NCBI GenBank assembly: GCA_030737875.1
Contig: CM060912.1
Coordinates: 462,276,310 to 462,340,309, forward strand
Direction: 5' to 3'
Source of the DNA: Allium sativum
Taxonomy: Eukaryota; Streptophyta; Magnoliopsida; Asparagales; Amaryllidaceae
Length of the DNA: 64,000 nt
Shown piece by piece: positions 35,830 to 47,965 of this stretch (position 1 is the stretch's first letter; each line of letters starts with the position of its first letter). The position numbers and the translations under genes are program-made. The notes under the pieces were generated by a model. It was given only the letters and a program-made list of their open reading frames with translations, searched no databases and was not told the DNA's origin.

Positions 35830-38800
35830 TGTAAAGACCCACAAATCCCTACCCTTTGAATCGACCATAAACCACATAGGTCTGATCCAAAAGTTGGAAA
35901 TCCATGAATACTTTAACTTTGGGAATACAACACATCATAACAAATAACAGAAGACTATTATAAACATTATAATAATGTTACATCAGAGTACAGAATATCA
36001 GAGTACATCGAATTATAATACAACGGAAGATTAAATTACAATAATTTAACACATTGCAGCGGAAATAAACTAATACAGCGGAAGTCGATCAATGCTCTGG
36101 ACACAGCTTTAAGCTTCGATCCAGAATCTTGCTCAGTATATCTGCAAAATAAGCTACTCGACTGCCCGTATGGAAAATATGGGCACCCGAGTTTGCAAAG
36201 TGAAACAAGCTACCGGTCAGTCATGGGACTGGTATGAGAAATCTTTACTTAACTTATCTAATAATAAGGCTAATCACAGGACCACGCTGCTAACGCGGAA
36301 CGGGTTTACTCCATTGGATTTCCAGTACATAAATAAAGTAAATCGTTTTAAACAACGCAATGCTTTTTAGAAAAATGAAACCATTATAAGACTCAAGTCC
36401 CATCACACAATGCAACGCAAACCGGAGGATAGAGTTTTACCTTATAATAGTCAAAAATGCTTGATACGATAAAACGGATTTGATATTATTATTAGTTTAT
36501 ATATGTTTCAAAAACATTTCAATCATAATATCAATCCTAGACGGCATAACTACCATATACTATGTCGCCGTACTAGTAATACAATCAAAACTGCATGGGT
36601 CATATTGGAAGTTGGATTTCCATCATGAACCAAGGCAAAAGACAGTCCTTTCCGATTTCGAGACACTCTAGCCCATGCCTCAGGACTCAAACTCAGGTGA
36701 GCCCTTGGATCTTCAGGGCCGGTCCACCAAAGTGCAATGGTTGGATTAGTAATGCCTGAACAATACGTTTTCCCGCCCTATGGGGCGTAAATAGAGCCAC
36801 TAGGGACTCAAATAACTGAGGCGCCTCATTCCATCATCCACATAAGTAAAAATGTCAGGCCTTGTAAAAACCATGACACCACTTCTAGCTAGAAAGAAAC
36901 GTATGTCCTCCCTACAGTCCTTACTCTTGTTTCTGGTTCATACCGGGGAGTGAGGCTCGCGAAGTAACGCTATATACAAAGCTATGCTTTTTAAAGTTGT
37001 GCTTTGATCATCAACCACAAGGCCCTGCTTTTCAACAATAAGCCTTGATCATTTGCATCTTAGCAAGCCTCATTGTCAATCCATACTATACCATTGATTT
37101 CTGCCAATATATAACCTCTAAGCTCGTACGTCTCAGAAAAAGGTGTTAAGCAAGAGAATAAATTCTCTGCCACCACAGATATATATTTAGCAGAGATCAA
37201 CGAATATAGCATAAAGGAATACAACGTCAGACATACATCCATTTACAAGTTCGTTCTGGGTCTAAACGAAACCGGAGACACCTTATCCCAATACAGGAGA
37301 GAGGTTCTCGCATATTCATCGATCTCCAAATACGTCTGGATGATCACCACTTATTACCTTGTCCTGGGTGGCCACCCAAATCAAGACAACAGTAACCATC
37401 CAAACGATGTGAAGACCTCCGGTCTTCAACCACCGTCTTCATCTTCGACTTTTGATCGTCGTATTAATTATTCAGAATGGGTTGAACCCGGTCTTTCTGA
37501 ATAACTCGCGTATTTTATAACTAAAAGCACATCCAACGCCTCATTCCAATTCAGAATATTCTTTTTAAATAAACATTCATAACATTAGGGAAAGGCTCCC
37601 ATTAATTTTATCAAAGATAAATTCTTTAATTTATTCTTTAATCCTCTTTTTAAGGATGCATTAAAACTCCAATTTGGTTTTAATATTAAAAATCATCGTT
37701 TAATGATTATTCAACTTCAAGAAATAAATCTTGTCTTTGAACTGGGTTAAAGAACCAATGTCATTTAAAAACATTGTTCACGATAAACCCCAAAATCATC
37801 TTCCATTAAATATGGAATTTTCGCAGAAATCAAATCAATATATAATCGATAAAAAATTTCTGTATCAGACTAATAATATAAATGGAATAATGGCAGAGCC
37901 TTTTAAATTCCATATATAGTAACGGTCTTCTTTTACAGAAGCTTATCCCGATTATTATTAAATCGAATCCCATTCAATTCCAATTTAATATATTAAATTG
38001 GAAAACTTTACTTTTGAAAAATTTCCAATTAAATCTTAATAAAAGATTTATAATTTCCAAATTATACTTTCACGGATAATTGAGTTAAAGAACAAACATC
38101 GTTTTGAAACACAGTTCACAATAAACCCAATTTACCTTTCAGTTTATTCCAATTATTAAATATAATTGAAAAACTCCAAAATCTTAAATAAGAGATTTAT
38201 TCCTTTAATCAATTCTAATTAAATATTAATTAATTAGAAAACTTAACTAAATCTTAATTAAAAGATTTACCCTTTTCATACGGGGTATAAGAACAGTGTT
38301 ATTTAAGACATCATTCACGACAAACCCAAAAATCCAATTTATTAAATCTGATTCCAATTAAATATTGACCAATTGGAAAACTTCATTAAATCTTAATTTA
38401 AAAGATTTATTCAAGTTAATAACTAGTTCATTTTGATGAAACATATTTTATCGTTTCAAATATGGAATTTTTCATCCAAACTCTTTCCAAATCATTTATC
38501 ATGATTTTACATAATTTTTCCATATTTTTAATAATTTTATTTTCGTCCGTACAGTTGGTTTCCAATAACGGCCACCGAACTGCACTTACAACGACCTTTT
38601 CTGAAATTGATTTGAGCATAATTCCAAATATATCCGTTAGATTTTAAATCTCTTATATTCATTGGAAAGCTCTTTTCAATACAAACCCAACAGTTCCGAT
38701 TTTAGGAGAATCCGACGGTCGGATCTTCCGTAATGTCAATTTAAAGTTAATGGTCTAAATTCGTGAACGGTCGCTGCGCGGCGTGTTCTATTCAGGTCAT

Positions 38801-39499
38801 TATATATTTATATATAATATATAATATATATCGTTGATTTCCATTTAAAACGTATTTTATAAATCGTTTATAAATTCATTTTAAAACGGTTTTAACTTCA
38901 TTTTCAACTTTTCAGCAAAATTGAATATTCTATATTTTATTATATTAAAATAATAATATTTTAAAATATTATATTTTGAAAACATTTCTTTTTTATATTC
39001 ATTTTAAAATGAAATAAATCAATCGATAAACTCATTCGGGTTAAAAATGGCGTTTTTACTTAATGCGGCTTCATAATTTTATTCTTCACTGAATATTATT
39101 TAAAAGATTCTTTATTTTTGAATATTCTTTATATAAATATATTCTTTATTTTAAAATATTGTTATATTAAAAATATTCTAAATCGGAATGCGACTCAATC
39201 AATTACCATATAAATTCAGTTATATGGTTTTCATACATCGCATATGTATAATAGTAATGATAAATAATCATTAAACAATCCATTCACATCCAGAGTGAAA
39301 TTTATAACTGTGTGAGCATTAAAATAAATAAATAATGCTCATTACAGACTGTCGATCCATCAATTGACATAAAGCTAAATATTGGGACTAGTGTATGAAC
39401 AATATCATCCCAATACCCGTGTGGGGTTTTCAAACAACGACGGTTTATCTAAATAGATTATTGGTTAATAAATCTAACCAATTTTCACTGTTTTAAATT

Positions 39500-40430
39500 A
39501 TAATTGGATATTTATAATTTAATTCAACAAACATATAATTTAATGTAACATGACATAATCTAAATATATAACATTTTTAATGTAACATGACATGATTCAT
39601 ATTTCATGGCATCTTTATATTCTAACTAAAAAAGACATTTTTATTTTCTACCTAAAAATGACATTTTTATATTAACATCACATTTCTAATAAAATGACAA
39701 TTTTATTATGTCATGACATTTTATCTAAAATGATAATTTAATCTAACATGACATTTTTTTATCTAACAAAATGTTATTTTAAACTAATAAGCATTTCAAG
39801 TAAATGACATATTTTATGTATCATAACATTTTCTAAACAATGACTCTTTCTATGAAAAATGATATTATTATTCTAGCATAACATTATTCAGAATAACGAC
39901 ATTTTCCAGTAAAGGTACTATTTTTATTTTAATGTAACATTTCCATCTAAAATGTAACTTTATTTCTAATGTAACATTTTATACTGAAAATGTAATTATT
40001 TTCCTAATGTGACAATTTATAACAAAATGGTATTTTTATATAACATGACAAATGATAACAAAAATGTTATTTTTATATAACATGACAAATGATATTTTAA
40101 TCTAACTTAACCTTTATAACTAAAATGATATTTTTAATCTAATGTAACATTTATGCTCTAAACGACATGTTTATCCTAAGGTAACATTTTTATAATAAGA
40201 ATGTTATTTTTCCTTATGTAACAATTTACAACAAAACGTTTATTTACATTTTGTATACAAATCTAACTTAATATGAAAATAAAATGTTTAATTTCATTTT
40301 GTATACAAAATCTAATGTAACTTTTCATAACAAAAATGTTATTTTAATCTTCCTCAACAAAATGTTATTTTAATCTAATGACACATTTTATATAAAAAAA
40401 ATGTTATTTCTCCAATGTCACATTTTAGTC
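39500..40430. repeat. Degenerate array of TAACAT/AAAATG words
   Basis: Sequences such as TCTAATGTAACATTTTTAT and CTAAAATGACATTTTATTC recur every 30-50 bp with many variants. The array grades into the ATTTGCAT array to its right. Confidence 0.6.
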
Positions 40431-41200
40431 TATTCTTTCATTTGCATCAAAAATGTAAGTGAAAAATATAACATTTAATCTATTCTTTTATTTGCATCGA
40501 AAATGTAAATGAAAAATGTAACTTTTTAAACTAGGCTTTTATCTGCATCTAAAATGCAAACAAAAGGATAACCCTTTTAATTCATGTTTTATTTGCATCA
40601 AAGAATGCAAATAAAAATTCAACTTTTAAATCAATATTTTATTCACATCAAAATGCAAACAAAAATATAACTTTCATTTTAATGTTTTTGTTTACATCTA
40701 AATACAAACAAAAATGCAACTTTAATTAATGTTTTGTTTGCATCTAAAATTGCAAACAAAGATGCAACCTTTATTTCTACCTTTTATTTGCATCAAAGAA
40801 TGCAAATTAAAATTCAACTTTTTGTTTTAATATTTTATTTGCATCAAATAATGCAAATAAAATATAACTTTTTATTTCAATGTTTATTTGCAACAAAGAA
40901 TGCAAATAAAGGTATAACTTCTAATTTCAATGTTTTATTTGCATAAAGAATGCAAATAAAAACATAAATTTTAATTTCAAGTTTATTTGCATCAACGAAT
41001 GCAAATAAAAAATGTATTTATTTCTCATTTCAAATTTGCATCTAAAACGCAAACAAAAAAAAATGTAATCTTCTTCTACGGTGTTTATTTGCATCTAAAT
41101 ATGCAAATAAAGATGTAATCTTTTCTTCGATGTTTATTTGCATCTAAATATGCAAATCAAAATGTAATCTTTTTCTTCGATGTTTATTTGTTGATTCTAT
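40430..41200. repeat. Tandem array of palindromic ATTTGCAT...ATGCAAAT units
   Basis: About a dozen units of roughly 55-65 bp. Each has the core TTTATTTGCATC(A)AAGAA followed by ATGCAAATAAA, so each can fold on itself. Spacers carry TGTAACTTTTAATTTCAATG-like sequence. This accounts for the small repetitive ORF at 40734-40946. Confidence 0.8.
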
Positions 41201-41904
41201 ATCAACAAAAAGGAAAAAATAATAATTGTTGATCTAGCTAATTATGAACATAATAGTACACCACAAACAACAATCAATACATTCTAAATCACAAACATCG
41301 CAGATTTGAACTATCAACATACATACAATGATTTTCAAAGCAAGAAAAATAATTAAAATTTAATTTAATTATTAGATCAGAGTTCTCACATTGATTATTC
41401 TCTGAATTTTCAAAGTTCTCCATCTCAGATCTGGTCAGTCCCATCGTCTAGATCTCATCACCAGGATTCCAACAGATTTCGTTTCGTTTGATTCCATTTC
41501 TGTTTGACAAAGTTACGTTGATTTAAAATTTAATCACATTAATAAATTAATTAATTAATAGATTAAGTAAGATTTCTCATACCAGTCCTTGTTGCTGGCT
41601 ATGGAGCTGGTTACACATGATAGGGTGTTCTCGCCATGTTGTTTGGTGGCGAACAGTGGGCTTTTACCCCAACATGTCCCTTATTTATTAGGGTTGGTTA
41701 TTGCAATCGAGAGGCTGGCCGTAAAACAAGGTGTCTGGGGGATCATCTGTATGTCATGGTGGGAGGTTAACCCACTGCCTGCGGGTCTTTACAGTGGTAT
41801 CAGAGCCAATACCCAACCGGAATTGTGGCTCCTGTGTGGACCACAACGCCTGAGTGAGGTGTCTATGAGCCAATGGGGACGTTGGGCTCTGTAGGAGGGG
41901 GGAA

Positions 41905-42073
41905 TGTAACACCCCTAAGTCCCACATCGTGGAAGCCTCTGTGAAGTGGGTACTTATATAATAGAGCCCATCTCTTACTAACGCCGAGCCCTTTTGAGGA
42001 ACAAAACGCCACACTTATACGGTGGCTAAGTTGGGAACAATATCTTGTGTGAACGGAGGTGCGGGCTGTTACA
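41905..42073 (+). repeat. Short LTR (169 bp) of a TRIM-like element
   Basis: TGTAACACCCCTAAGTCCCA at the start and GTGCGGGCTGTTACA at the end give TG-CA borders. It is preceded by a purine tract (GGAGGGGGGAA, 41894-41904) and, 100 bp farther left, by a tRNA-Met primer-binding site (TGGTATCAGAGCC, 41795-41807). It contains a TATATAA near 41955. This is the layout of a miniature LTR element. The upstream segment ends GCGGGTCTTTACA before the primer site but does not align convincingly with this LTR. Confidence 0.5.
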
Positions 42074-43885
42074 CTGAAACCAACCCATGATTTAGAATTG
42101 GCAGCGATCGTGTTCGCGTTAAAGATGTGGAGACACTATCTCTTGGGAGAAAGGTTTGAGCTATTTACGGATCATAAGTCGTTAAAGTATCTATTCTCCC
42201 AGAAGGATTTAAATCTCCGTCAGCAGAGATGGTTAGAGTTCTTAGCTTCCTATGATTTTGACATCGCATACACACCAGGAAAGGGCAATGCGGTGGCTGA
42301 TGCATTGAGTAGAAGACATGCCAGCTTGGGGGCTATGTTCCTTGAATGGAAGCAACTGGAGTTTATCGCGGGATTTGATTTCAGACCAAAGTGCGAATTG
42401 GATCCAGAAATGTTAGCGAGTTTGACGATCAGACCCACTTTGATTGAGCGGATCGGCTCTAGTCAGAGGGACGATCCTAACCTATTGGAAATCATCTCCA
42501 AGTTAGAGATGGGTGTCGATGAGGAGGTGAGCAAGTATGGGCTTGATCAAGATAGATGGCTTAGAAGGAATGGAAAGCTCGTTGTACCCAATGTCAATGG
42601 ATTGAGAGACGAAGTGCTTAGAGAATGTCATCACTCAAGACTGACTATACACCCCGGTGGTAACAAAATGTATCGAGATATGAAGCAGACTTACTACTGG
42701 GAAGGAATGAAAAGAGACGTTGGGAAGTTTATATCCAAGTGCATGAATTGCCAGCTAGTTAAAGCCGAGCAAAAGAAGCCTAGTGGTCTGTTACAGCCAT
42801 TAGAAATTCCCGAATGGAAATGGGAGCAAGTCTCGATGGATTTCGTCGATGGTTTACCAAGGACTAGATCGGGATATGATAGCATTTGGGTGATTGTAGA
42901 CCGACTGACTAAAAGTGCAAGGTTTATACCAGTCAAATCGACAAGAACGACAGCTAAGTTAGCAGAATTGTATATGAAGTGGGTAGTGAGATTTCATGGA
43001 GTACCTAAAAGCATTGTGAGCGACCGAGACCCGTTGTTCACTAGTGGGTTTTGGAAGAGCTTGCAAGAGGCGCTAGGGTCAGAGTTACATCTCAGTACCG
43101 CATATCATCCTCAGACCGACGGTCAGACGGAAAGGGTGAATCGTATTTTGGAAGATCTCTTGAGAGCATGTATGTTGGACTTTGGTGGATCATGGGATGA
43201 CCATTTGCATCTAGTAGAGTTTGCATATAATAATAGTTACCAATCCAGTATCGGTATGGCTCCGTTTGAAGCTTTGTACGGAAGACCGTGTAACTCACCA
43301 TCATGTTGGATAGAGACTGGCGAGAAGTTCATGCTTGGACCAGAGGTGGTGAGAGAAACGTCGGATAAGATCAAGGTCGTTCAACAACGAATGAAGGCTG
43401 CCCAGGATAGGCAGAAGAGTTATGCTGATAAGAGGAGAAGAGACTTAAAATTCTCCGTTGGCGACTTGGTGTTTGTCAAGATTTCTCCGTTGAAGAGCGT
43501 AATACGATTTGGCAGGAGAGGCAAGTTGGCACCAAGGTTTGTTGGCCCATTCCATGTTCTTGAATTAGTCGGGAATTTGGCATATAGAATTGACTTACCG
43601 AAGAAGATGGCGGGAGTTCATAACGTATTTCATGTTTCCCAACTAAGGAAGTTCGTTCACGACTCAGATATGACTATTTCACCTGATCAGTTGGAGGACT
43701 TCGAAGTAGAACCCGAGGCGGTTGGGAACCGCAAGCCGGCCCGTATTGTCGAGCACGACATGAAGCAACTTCGAAGGAAGGCGGTGAAACTAGTCAAGGT
43801 TCAGTGGGGAGAGGACGAGAATGATTGTACTTGGGAGACAGAGGAGAACATTAGGAAGACTTATCCTGAACTCTTTGCCTGGTAA
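42059..43885 (+). CDS. Chromovirus (Ty3/gypsy) pol, 3' half: RNase H end, integrase, chromodomain
   Basis: An open 608-codon frame whose first eight residues come from the TRIM-like LTR and pirin, so the ATG at 42059 is not native. Retroelement homology begins at residue 9. Residues 9-90 are the distal RNase H with FTDHKS and ADALSR. The H2C2 finger is at about 192-231 (final Cys pair 228 and 231). The integrase core has D261 (MDFVDG), D322 (SDRD) and E358 (TDGQTE). A GPY/F-type module follows ([12 protein letters not shown]) and then a chromodomain ([30 protein letters not shown]), which places it with Tekay-like chromoviruses. No stop or frameshift interrupts it, so it is young. Its RT half lies inverted at 56908-59544. 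Confidence 0.95.
   Translation: MRAVTLKPTHDLELAAIVFALKMWRHYLLGERFELFTDHKSLKYLFSQKDLNLRQQRWLEFLASYDFDIAYTPGKGNAVADALSRRHASLGAMFLEWKQLEFIAGFDFRPKCELDPEMLASLTIRPTLIERIGSSQRDDPNLLEIISKLEMGVDEEVSKYGLDQDRWLRRNGKLVVPNVNGLRDEVLRECHHSRLTIHPGGNKMYRDMKQTYYWEGMKRDVGKFISKCMNCQLVKAEQKKPSGLLQPLEIPEWKWEQVSMDFVDGLPRTRSGYDSIWVIVDRLTKSARFIPVKSTRTTAKLAELYMKWVVRFHGVPKSIVSDRDPLFTSGFWKSLQEALGSELHLSTAYHPQTDGQTERVNRILEDLLRACMLDFGGSWDDHLHLVEFAYNNSYQSSIGMAPFEALYGRPCNSPSCWIETGEKFMLGPEVVRETSDKIKVVQQRMKAAQDRQKSYADKRRRDLKFSVGDLVFVKISPLKSVIRFGRRGKLAPRFVGPFHVLELVGNLAYRIDLPKKMAGVHNVFHVSQLRKFVHDSDMTISPDQLEDFEVEPEAVGNRKPARIVEHDMKQLRRKAVKLVKVQWGEDENDCTWETEENIRKTYPELFAW
42074..42081 (+). pseudogene. Pirin codons between the insertion and the inversion breakpoint
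   Basis: CTGAAACC continues the pirin reading frame (Leu-Lys-Pro) after the 6.2-kb insertion. The next base belongs to the chromovirus RNase H. The first five bases are the target duplication of the insertion. Confidence 0.75.
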
Positions 43886-44029
43886 GATTTTGACTTCGAT
43901 TTAGTTTTTCCGCATGCTAGGATAGGCTTGTTTGCTTGTTTTGCATGTTTGATTTTTGTTATATGTGGTTGTTAGGCATGCGGGATCCTTTGTATGTTTT
44001 GGGTTAAGGAATTTCGGGGACGAAATTTC

Positions 44030-44044
44030 TTAAGGGGGGGAGAG
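44030..44044 (+). promoter_or_regulatory. Polypurine tract of the chromovirus
   Basis: A purine run (AAGGGGGGGAGAG) ends one base before or at the 3' LTR start TGTAACGACC (44045). It is preceded by GGGGACGAAATTTCTT, which is common in plant chromoviruses, and serves as the plus-strand primer. Confidence 0.85.
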
Positions 44045-46605
44045 TGTAACGACCCGCATTCTACGCATCATAGGATCGTAGAATATTTATTTCTTTCACA
44101 TACGAAGTCGTATGGTCGTGTAACTTTGGGAGACGACTATTGGGGTCATTTCCCATGTTCATGATTTTTCCCGATTTTTAAATGACCATTTTACCCCTAG
44201 TTGGCACTGTTTTGGCCATAACTTTTGACTGGGAATGAATTTTGACCTGAAACCACTTCCATTGGCTTTGAATGATGGTTTCTCTTTCCGTAGAGTGGTC
44301 ACATTAGCCAAACGGACTCACCGTTTGGGAGATATGGCTGAAACAAGTTTCAGATGGTGAAAGACAGCTTAATTGGGCTTAACCGGGTGATTAGCAGTTA
44401 GGCCCAAGGGGAATTTCGGGTTTAGAGGTATAGGAGGACTGATTAGGGTTAGGTTATCACTTTCATTTCAGTTTTGAGCCGCCACAAACCTCCTTGAAGA
44501 CCTTAGTAATGGCTTCCTACATCTAAAACACCCCAAATCACTCTCTAATTGAAGATTAGGCTTAGCAACACCAAATTAAGGAGAAAAAGCACCAAAGCAA
44601 GGTTGGAGCCGCTGTTAGACATCAGTATTCGCCCCAAATCAGAGGAGTTTCAGTTCTGAGAATTTCATTTGTGGCCAAGGTGAGTGATTTGCATAGTTTT
44701 TGCACTAATTACGGTGATTAAGGGTAATTAGTGAAGATTAGCGAATTTATACGTAAATAAATTCTGGAAAAATTCTTAAAATTCTAAAATAATGTTTTAA
44801 GACTCTGTTAAAAATTTGGGTTAATTTCGATGTGTTTTGTTAATCATGTGCTTAAACATGATTAAGAGGGATTATAGGCCAATATGAGGTTTTAGCTACT
44901 TTTAATTCATTTTGATTCATTTAAAATTGTTGTTTGCTGTTTGTGGTTGCTATTACATGTTGCTATGACTCTATGGGATGTTTCATGATTGATTAGAATA
45001 GTTAAATTGCTCGAAAACGTCGTCGAATGGCGTAAAAAGCTCGCTGGAAAGTTGCAGAAGTGTGCAGGTTCCGAACCGGTTCGGATCGGAAAAAAAAAGG
45101 GGTCGGATCGGACTAGGGAACCGACCAAGGGGATTCGAACTAGATGAGGACTTGCCACTGGAAGAAGTTTGGCAGGAAGGAAGGCCATTGCTTAGAGTTG
45201 GAGTGGACAAGGGGGATCGGATCGGAACTAGGGAGCGGATCGGAACTAGGGAGCGGATCGGATCGAAACTAGAGAGTGGATCGGATTGGAGAAGGACAGG
45301 ATCGGGCATGAGAACTCAGAAGGGAGCAACCACCGAACTCAAACAGAGACAACCGACCCGAAGTGGACTACCGACCCGAACCGATGAAGAAGATGACTAC
45401 CGACCCGAACCGATGAAGAAGATGACTACCGACCCGAACCGATGAAGAAGATGACTACCGACCCGAACCGATGATGGTGATGACTACCGAACCGAACAGA
45501 ATTCTAGGACTGTTAATGTACGACAACTCTTCTGAAGACCCACTCCAATTCAACCAAACCCGAGATGCAAAGGAAGTCCAAATGAGAAGTTCGAGCTTAA
45601 GATTCAGATGGGAATCAACGAGTTCACTTCATGGTTGGGCTTTGCTGCGGGACGCGTGCTAAGGAGTTGTCGACACCTATAGCTTTGGACCACTATGGTA
45701 GGAGGTACGAAGGCGGATTCAGGGCCATTATGGCATTGGTAGAACCAAGGGCTACGACCAATGAAGTGGGTCATTGAAAGGTTTGGTCATGACTCCAAGT
45801 GTTTGGCTTGGTCATAGCAGGGTTTCTACAAGTCGGGATTCGTCGTTGCCTCAGTTTGTCTAGTGTTCCAAAGTGGTAGATATCGTATGCTTTACGCACT
45901 GAGTGAGAGATGTGAGGATGGTTGCTATGGATGGTTTGTTGCTATCATTATGACATACACACCCCACCCCCGTATTCTTACACTATTTATTATGGCACCT
46001 TGGAGTATTGTACGGTATGTGGTACTAACTCTTTGGTTGCAGGTCCAGGTTCAGGTATGGTTTAGTATACCCGTTATTTCCCTGTTTAGATGCTTATCGC
46101 TCATACCAGGCTTTATGTCTGACCCAGAGTTTTATGTCTCTTCTTATTACTCTGGGTGCTCACACGAGCAGACTAGAGACAGGTTAGCTGGTAATGCACG
46201 GGTAGATGATCCGGAGACGAGCAGGAGGCTTCCACGTACTATATACATAATATTCTCCCTGTGTTGTTGAAGATCACTGCTTGGGCATTGTTGGTGTATC
46301 TTCTATTTTAGCTTTCTTTTGATTAGAGACAGTAAATTTGGAAAGTTGTAATAAGCTGTATATGGATTTCCGCTGCTTTGATGTTGACATTGATTATTAG
46401 TTATCAGCTTATGCACTGTCTCGCCTGTTTTATGTCAAGTATGTTATTATTATATTTTATCCCATGCGCTGTGAGACATTCTACAGGTTCTTTGATTAGT
46501 TCATTCTTTTCTTTCCTTTCTTCTGACGACCGTCTTGTGCTAGTCGGGCATGTGTACAGCGCACTCTTGGAGGAAATGCAGGCTGGTGCGAGGCGGGCCG
46601 TCACA
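44045..46605 (+). repeat. 3' LTR of the chromovirus (2561 bp)
   Basis: Begins TGTAACGACCCGC, ends GGGCCGTCACA, and is followed by the target duplication TAGTC (46606-46610). It has exactly the same length as the inverted copy at 59690-62250, and the stretches compared, including several frames encoding identical peptides, show no difference. ORFs inside it (for example 45062-45445, 45863-46270) occur identically in both LTRs and are not genes. Confidence 0.97.
45360..45485. repeat. 29-bp tandem repeat in the chromovirus LTR
   Basis: Four units of GACTACCGACCCGAACCGAT plus GAAGAAGAT, the last one varied. It is mirrored in the other LTR near 60810-60935. A related GGATCGGAACTAGGGAGC repeat precedes it (45215-45280). 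Confidence 0.9.
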
Positions 46606-46610
46606 TAGTC

Positions 46611-46957
46611 CTTTCAAATCGACTGGGTGTATCTCGTTGCCCTGAAATCGGGGTTGGTTTTAATTGAGAGAATATTTTTTTGGTCTTGGTGGTGTTGAGA
46701 TTACTTTGGAATCTGCCTTTTTTTATTTTGGATATTTGCAACATTTTATTGGCGGGCGGGGACATAGTCTGAGCTCGTTAACAATTGTGTGATGGGGGTG
46801 GCTTTGCTGGAACCCATTTGGTAAATATTCATTTTTTGGTGTTTCTCGTTGTGAGATTTTGATTGAAGGTGGAGTTCTGTTGAAGAGTTTTATGTTGTGA
46901 AGAGAATTTGATTGGAGATGGGGTGCTAGAGATATGTGATTTTGCATTAAGGTGGAG
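46611..46957 (+). mobile_element. 3' interior end of an old LTR retrotransposon
   Basis: Non-coding sequence that leads to a purine tract (TTAAGGTGGAG, 46947-46957) and then the LTR at 46958. Its left neighbour before the chromovirus inserted is now at 62256 onward on the opposite strand, because the TAGTC duplications pair 46606-46610 with 62251-62255. Confidence 0.5.
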
Positions 46958-47577
46958 TATTAAATTTGGTGATACAAAATCAATAATTGATTGGAGCAAA
47001 TTTGCAAATAATGGAAAGTAAATATTTTTATAATGAGAATGCATTGATTGCATTTGATGTGATAACAGAGAAATAAATGAAGGGATTAATTTCTTCCATC
47101 TATGCTAAAGAAACAGATTGATTTACTTCCTATGTTTGCACATTTGTTGTTATGGTAATTTGCATCCATTATATTATTACCATATGTTGGTAATTTAATT
47201 GATAACTCACATAGATTTGCACTGGCTATATATTGAGGGGTATACCTTAGTGTAAACTTATCCTGACTTGAAGCCAGTGATCCCCAATGGTGTCTCTTCT
47301 TGTTAAACTTGATTGAGGTTTGAATATATAAACTTTTATTTTGTAATCTCTTGTAATTCTCTCATGTGAAATAAAATCTCTCTCTGTGGGACTGTACGTA
47401 CACTATCTCGAGGATAGTGAAACCAGTATAAATATTGTGTCTTTTTGTTTCTCTGTTATAGTTATTTACTATTTTGTTGATGTAATAGAATAATTGCTAT
47501 CAGATTAGATTGATGTTCAATTGGCACATCTAGATCCTATTTATTACGCTTCCGCATATGCTCAATTTTGCATAACA
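46958..47577 (+). repeat. 3' LTR of an old LTR retrotransposon (620 bp)
   Basis: Diverged inverted copy of 315-935. It starts TATTAAATTTGG (the first TG has changed to TA) and ends GCATAACA. A purine tract precedes it, so it is a 3' LTR. Confidence 0.75.
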
Positions 47578-47923
47578 GCTAGTGTGTTACAGGCGTTGAT
47601 GGTACCGTTAACATGAAGAATGTATGAAAATTATTATCAAATCAGACTAGGCCCATCTAATTTGTAGACAGCCCATGCTTTGTAACATAGTTCATTTATT
47701 TAAAATTATTATCAAAATCAATTCCCATTATTTCACGAGAACTGGTCCATCGATATTCTTACTTAAAAAAAAGGATATTTTGTAGTAAAATTCCATAATT
47801 TAATTAGCATACATAATGATTCATAAAAAGAAGAGTTAAAATGATGATGGAATCTTGAAAATAAATGCAAGGCATTGCAGTAGAAAAGAGTTAAAACGAT
47901 GACGTACCAGCTTCAAGACTTAA

Positions 47924-47965
<42 letters not shown>

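Larger units (their letters stand above)
35830..42073. mobile_element. 6.2-kb retroelement-derived insertion in the pirin exon
   Basis: The left boundary starts TGTAAAGACCC directly after the pirin codons. The right boundary ends GGGCTGTTACA directly before the pirin codons resume. Flanking 5-mers CTAAA (35825-35829) and CTGAA (42074-42078) differ by one base and restore the pirin reading frame when one copy is removed. No pol domains are found. Most of it (35830 to about 41580) resembles a long LTR in reverse orientation; the last 480 bp hold a TRIM-like unit. It is probably composite, and the internal borders are unresolved. Confidence 0.6.

Noticed and set aside
40734..40946. 70-codon repetitive ORF
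   Set aside because: Produced by the ATTTGCAT tandem array. No start context or domain.
40430..41200. CRISPR-like spacing of repeats
   Set aside because: Units are diverged and palindromic, spacers are themselves similar, and the DNA is plant nuclear. It is a tandem repeat, not a CRISPR array.
45062..46270. ORFs of 127 and 135 codons in the plus strand
   Set aside because: They lie inside the chromovirus LTR and occur identically in the inverted LTR at 60025-61233. They have no domain and are chance frames in a GC-richer repeat.
315..47577. The two 620-bp LTRs as ends of one element split by the same inversion
   Set aside because: The 5-bp flanks differ (AAAAA-side versus GCTAG), and their positions do not match the inversion breakpoints.
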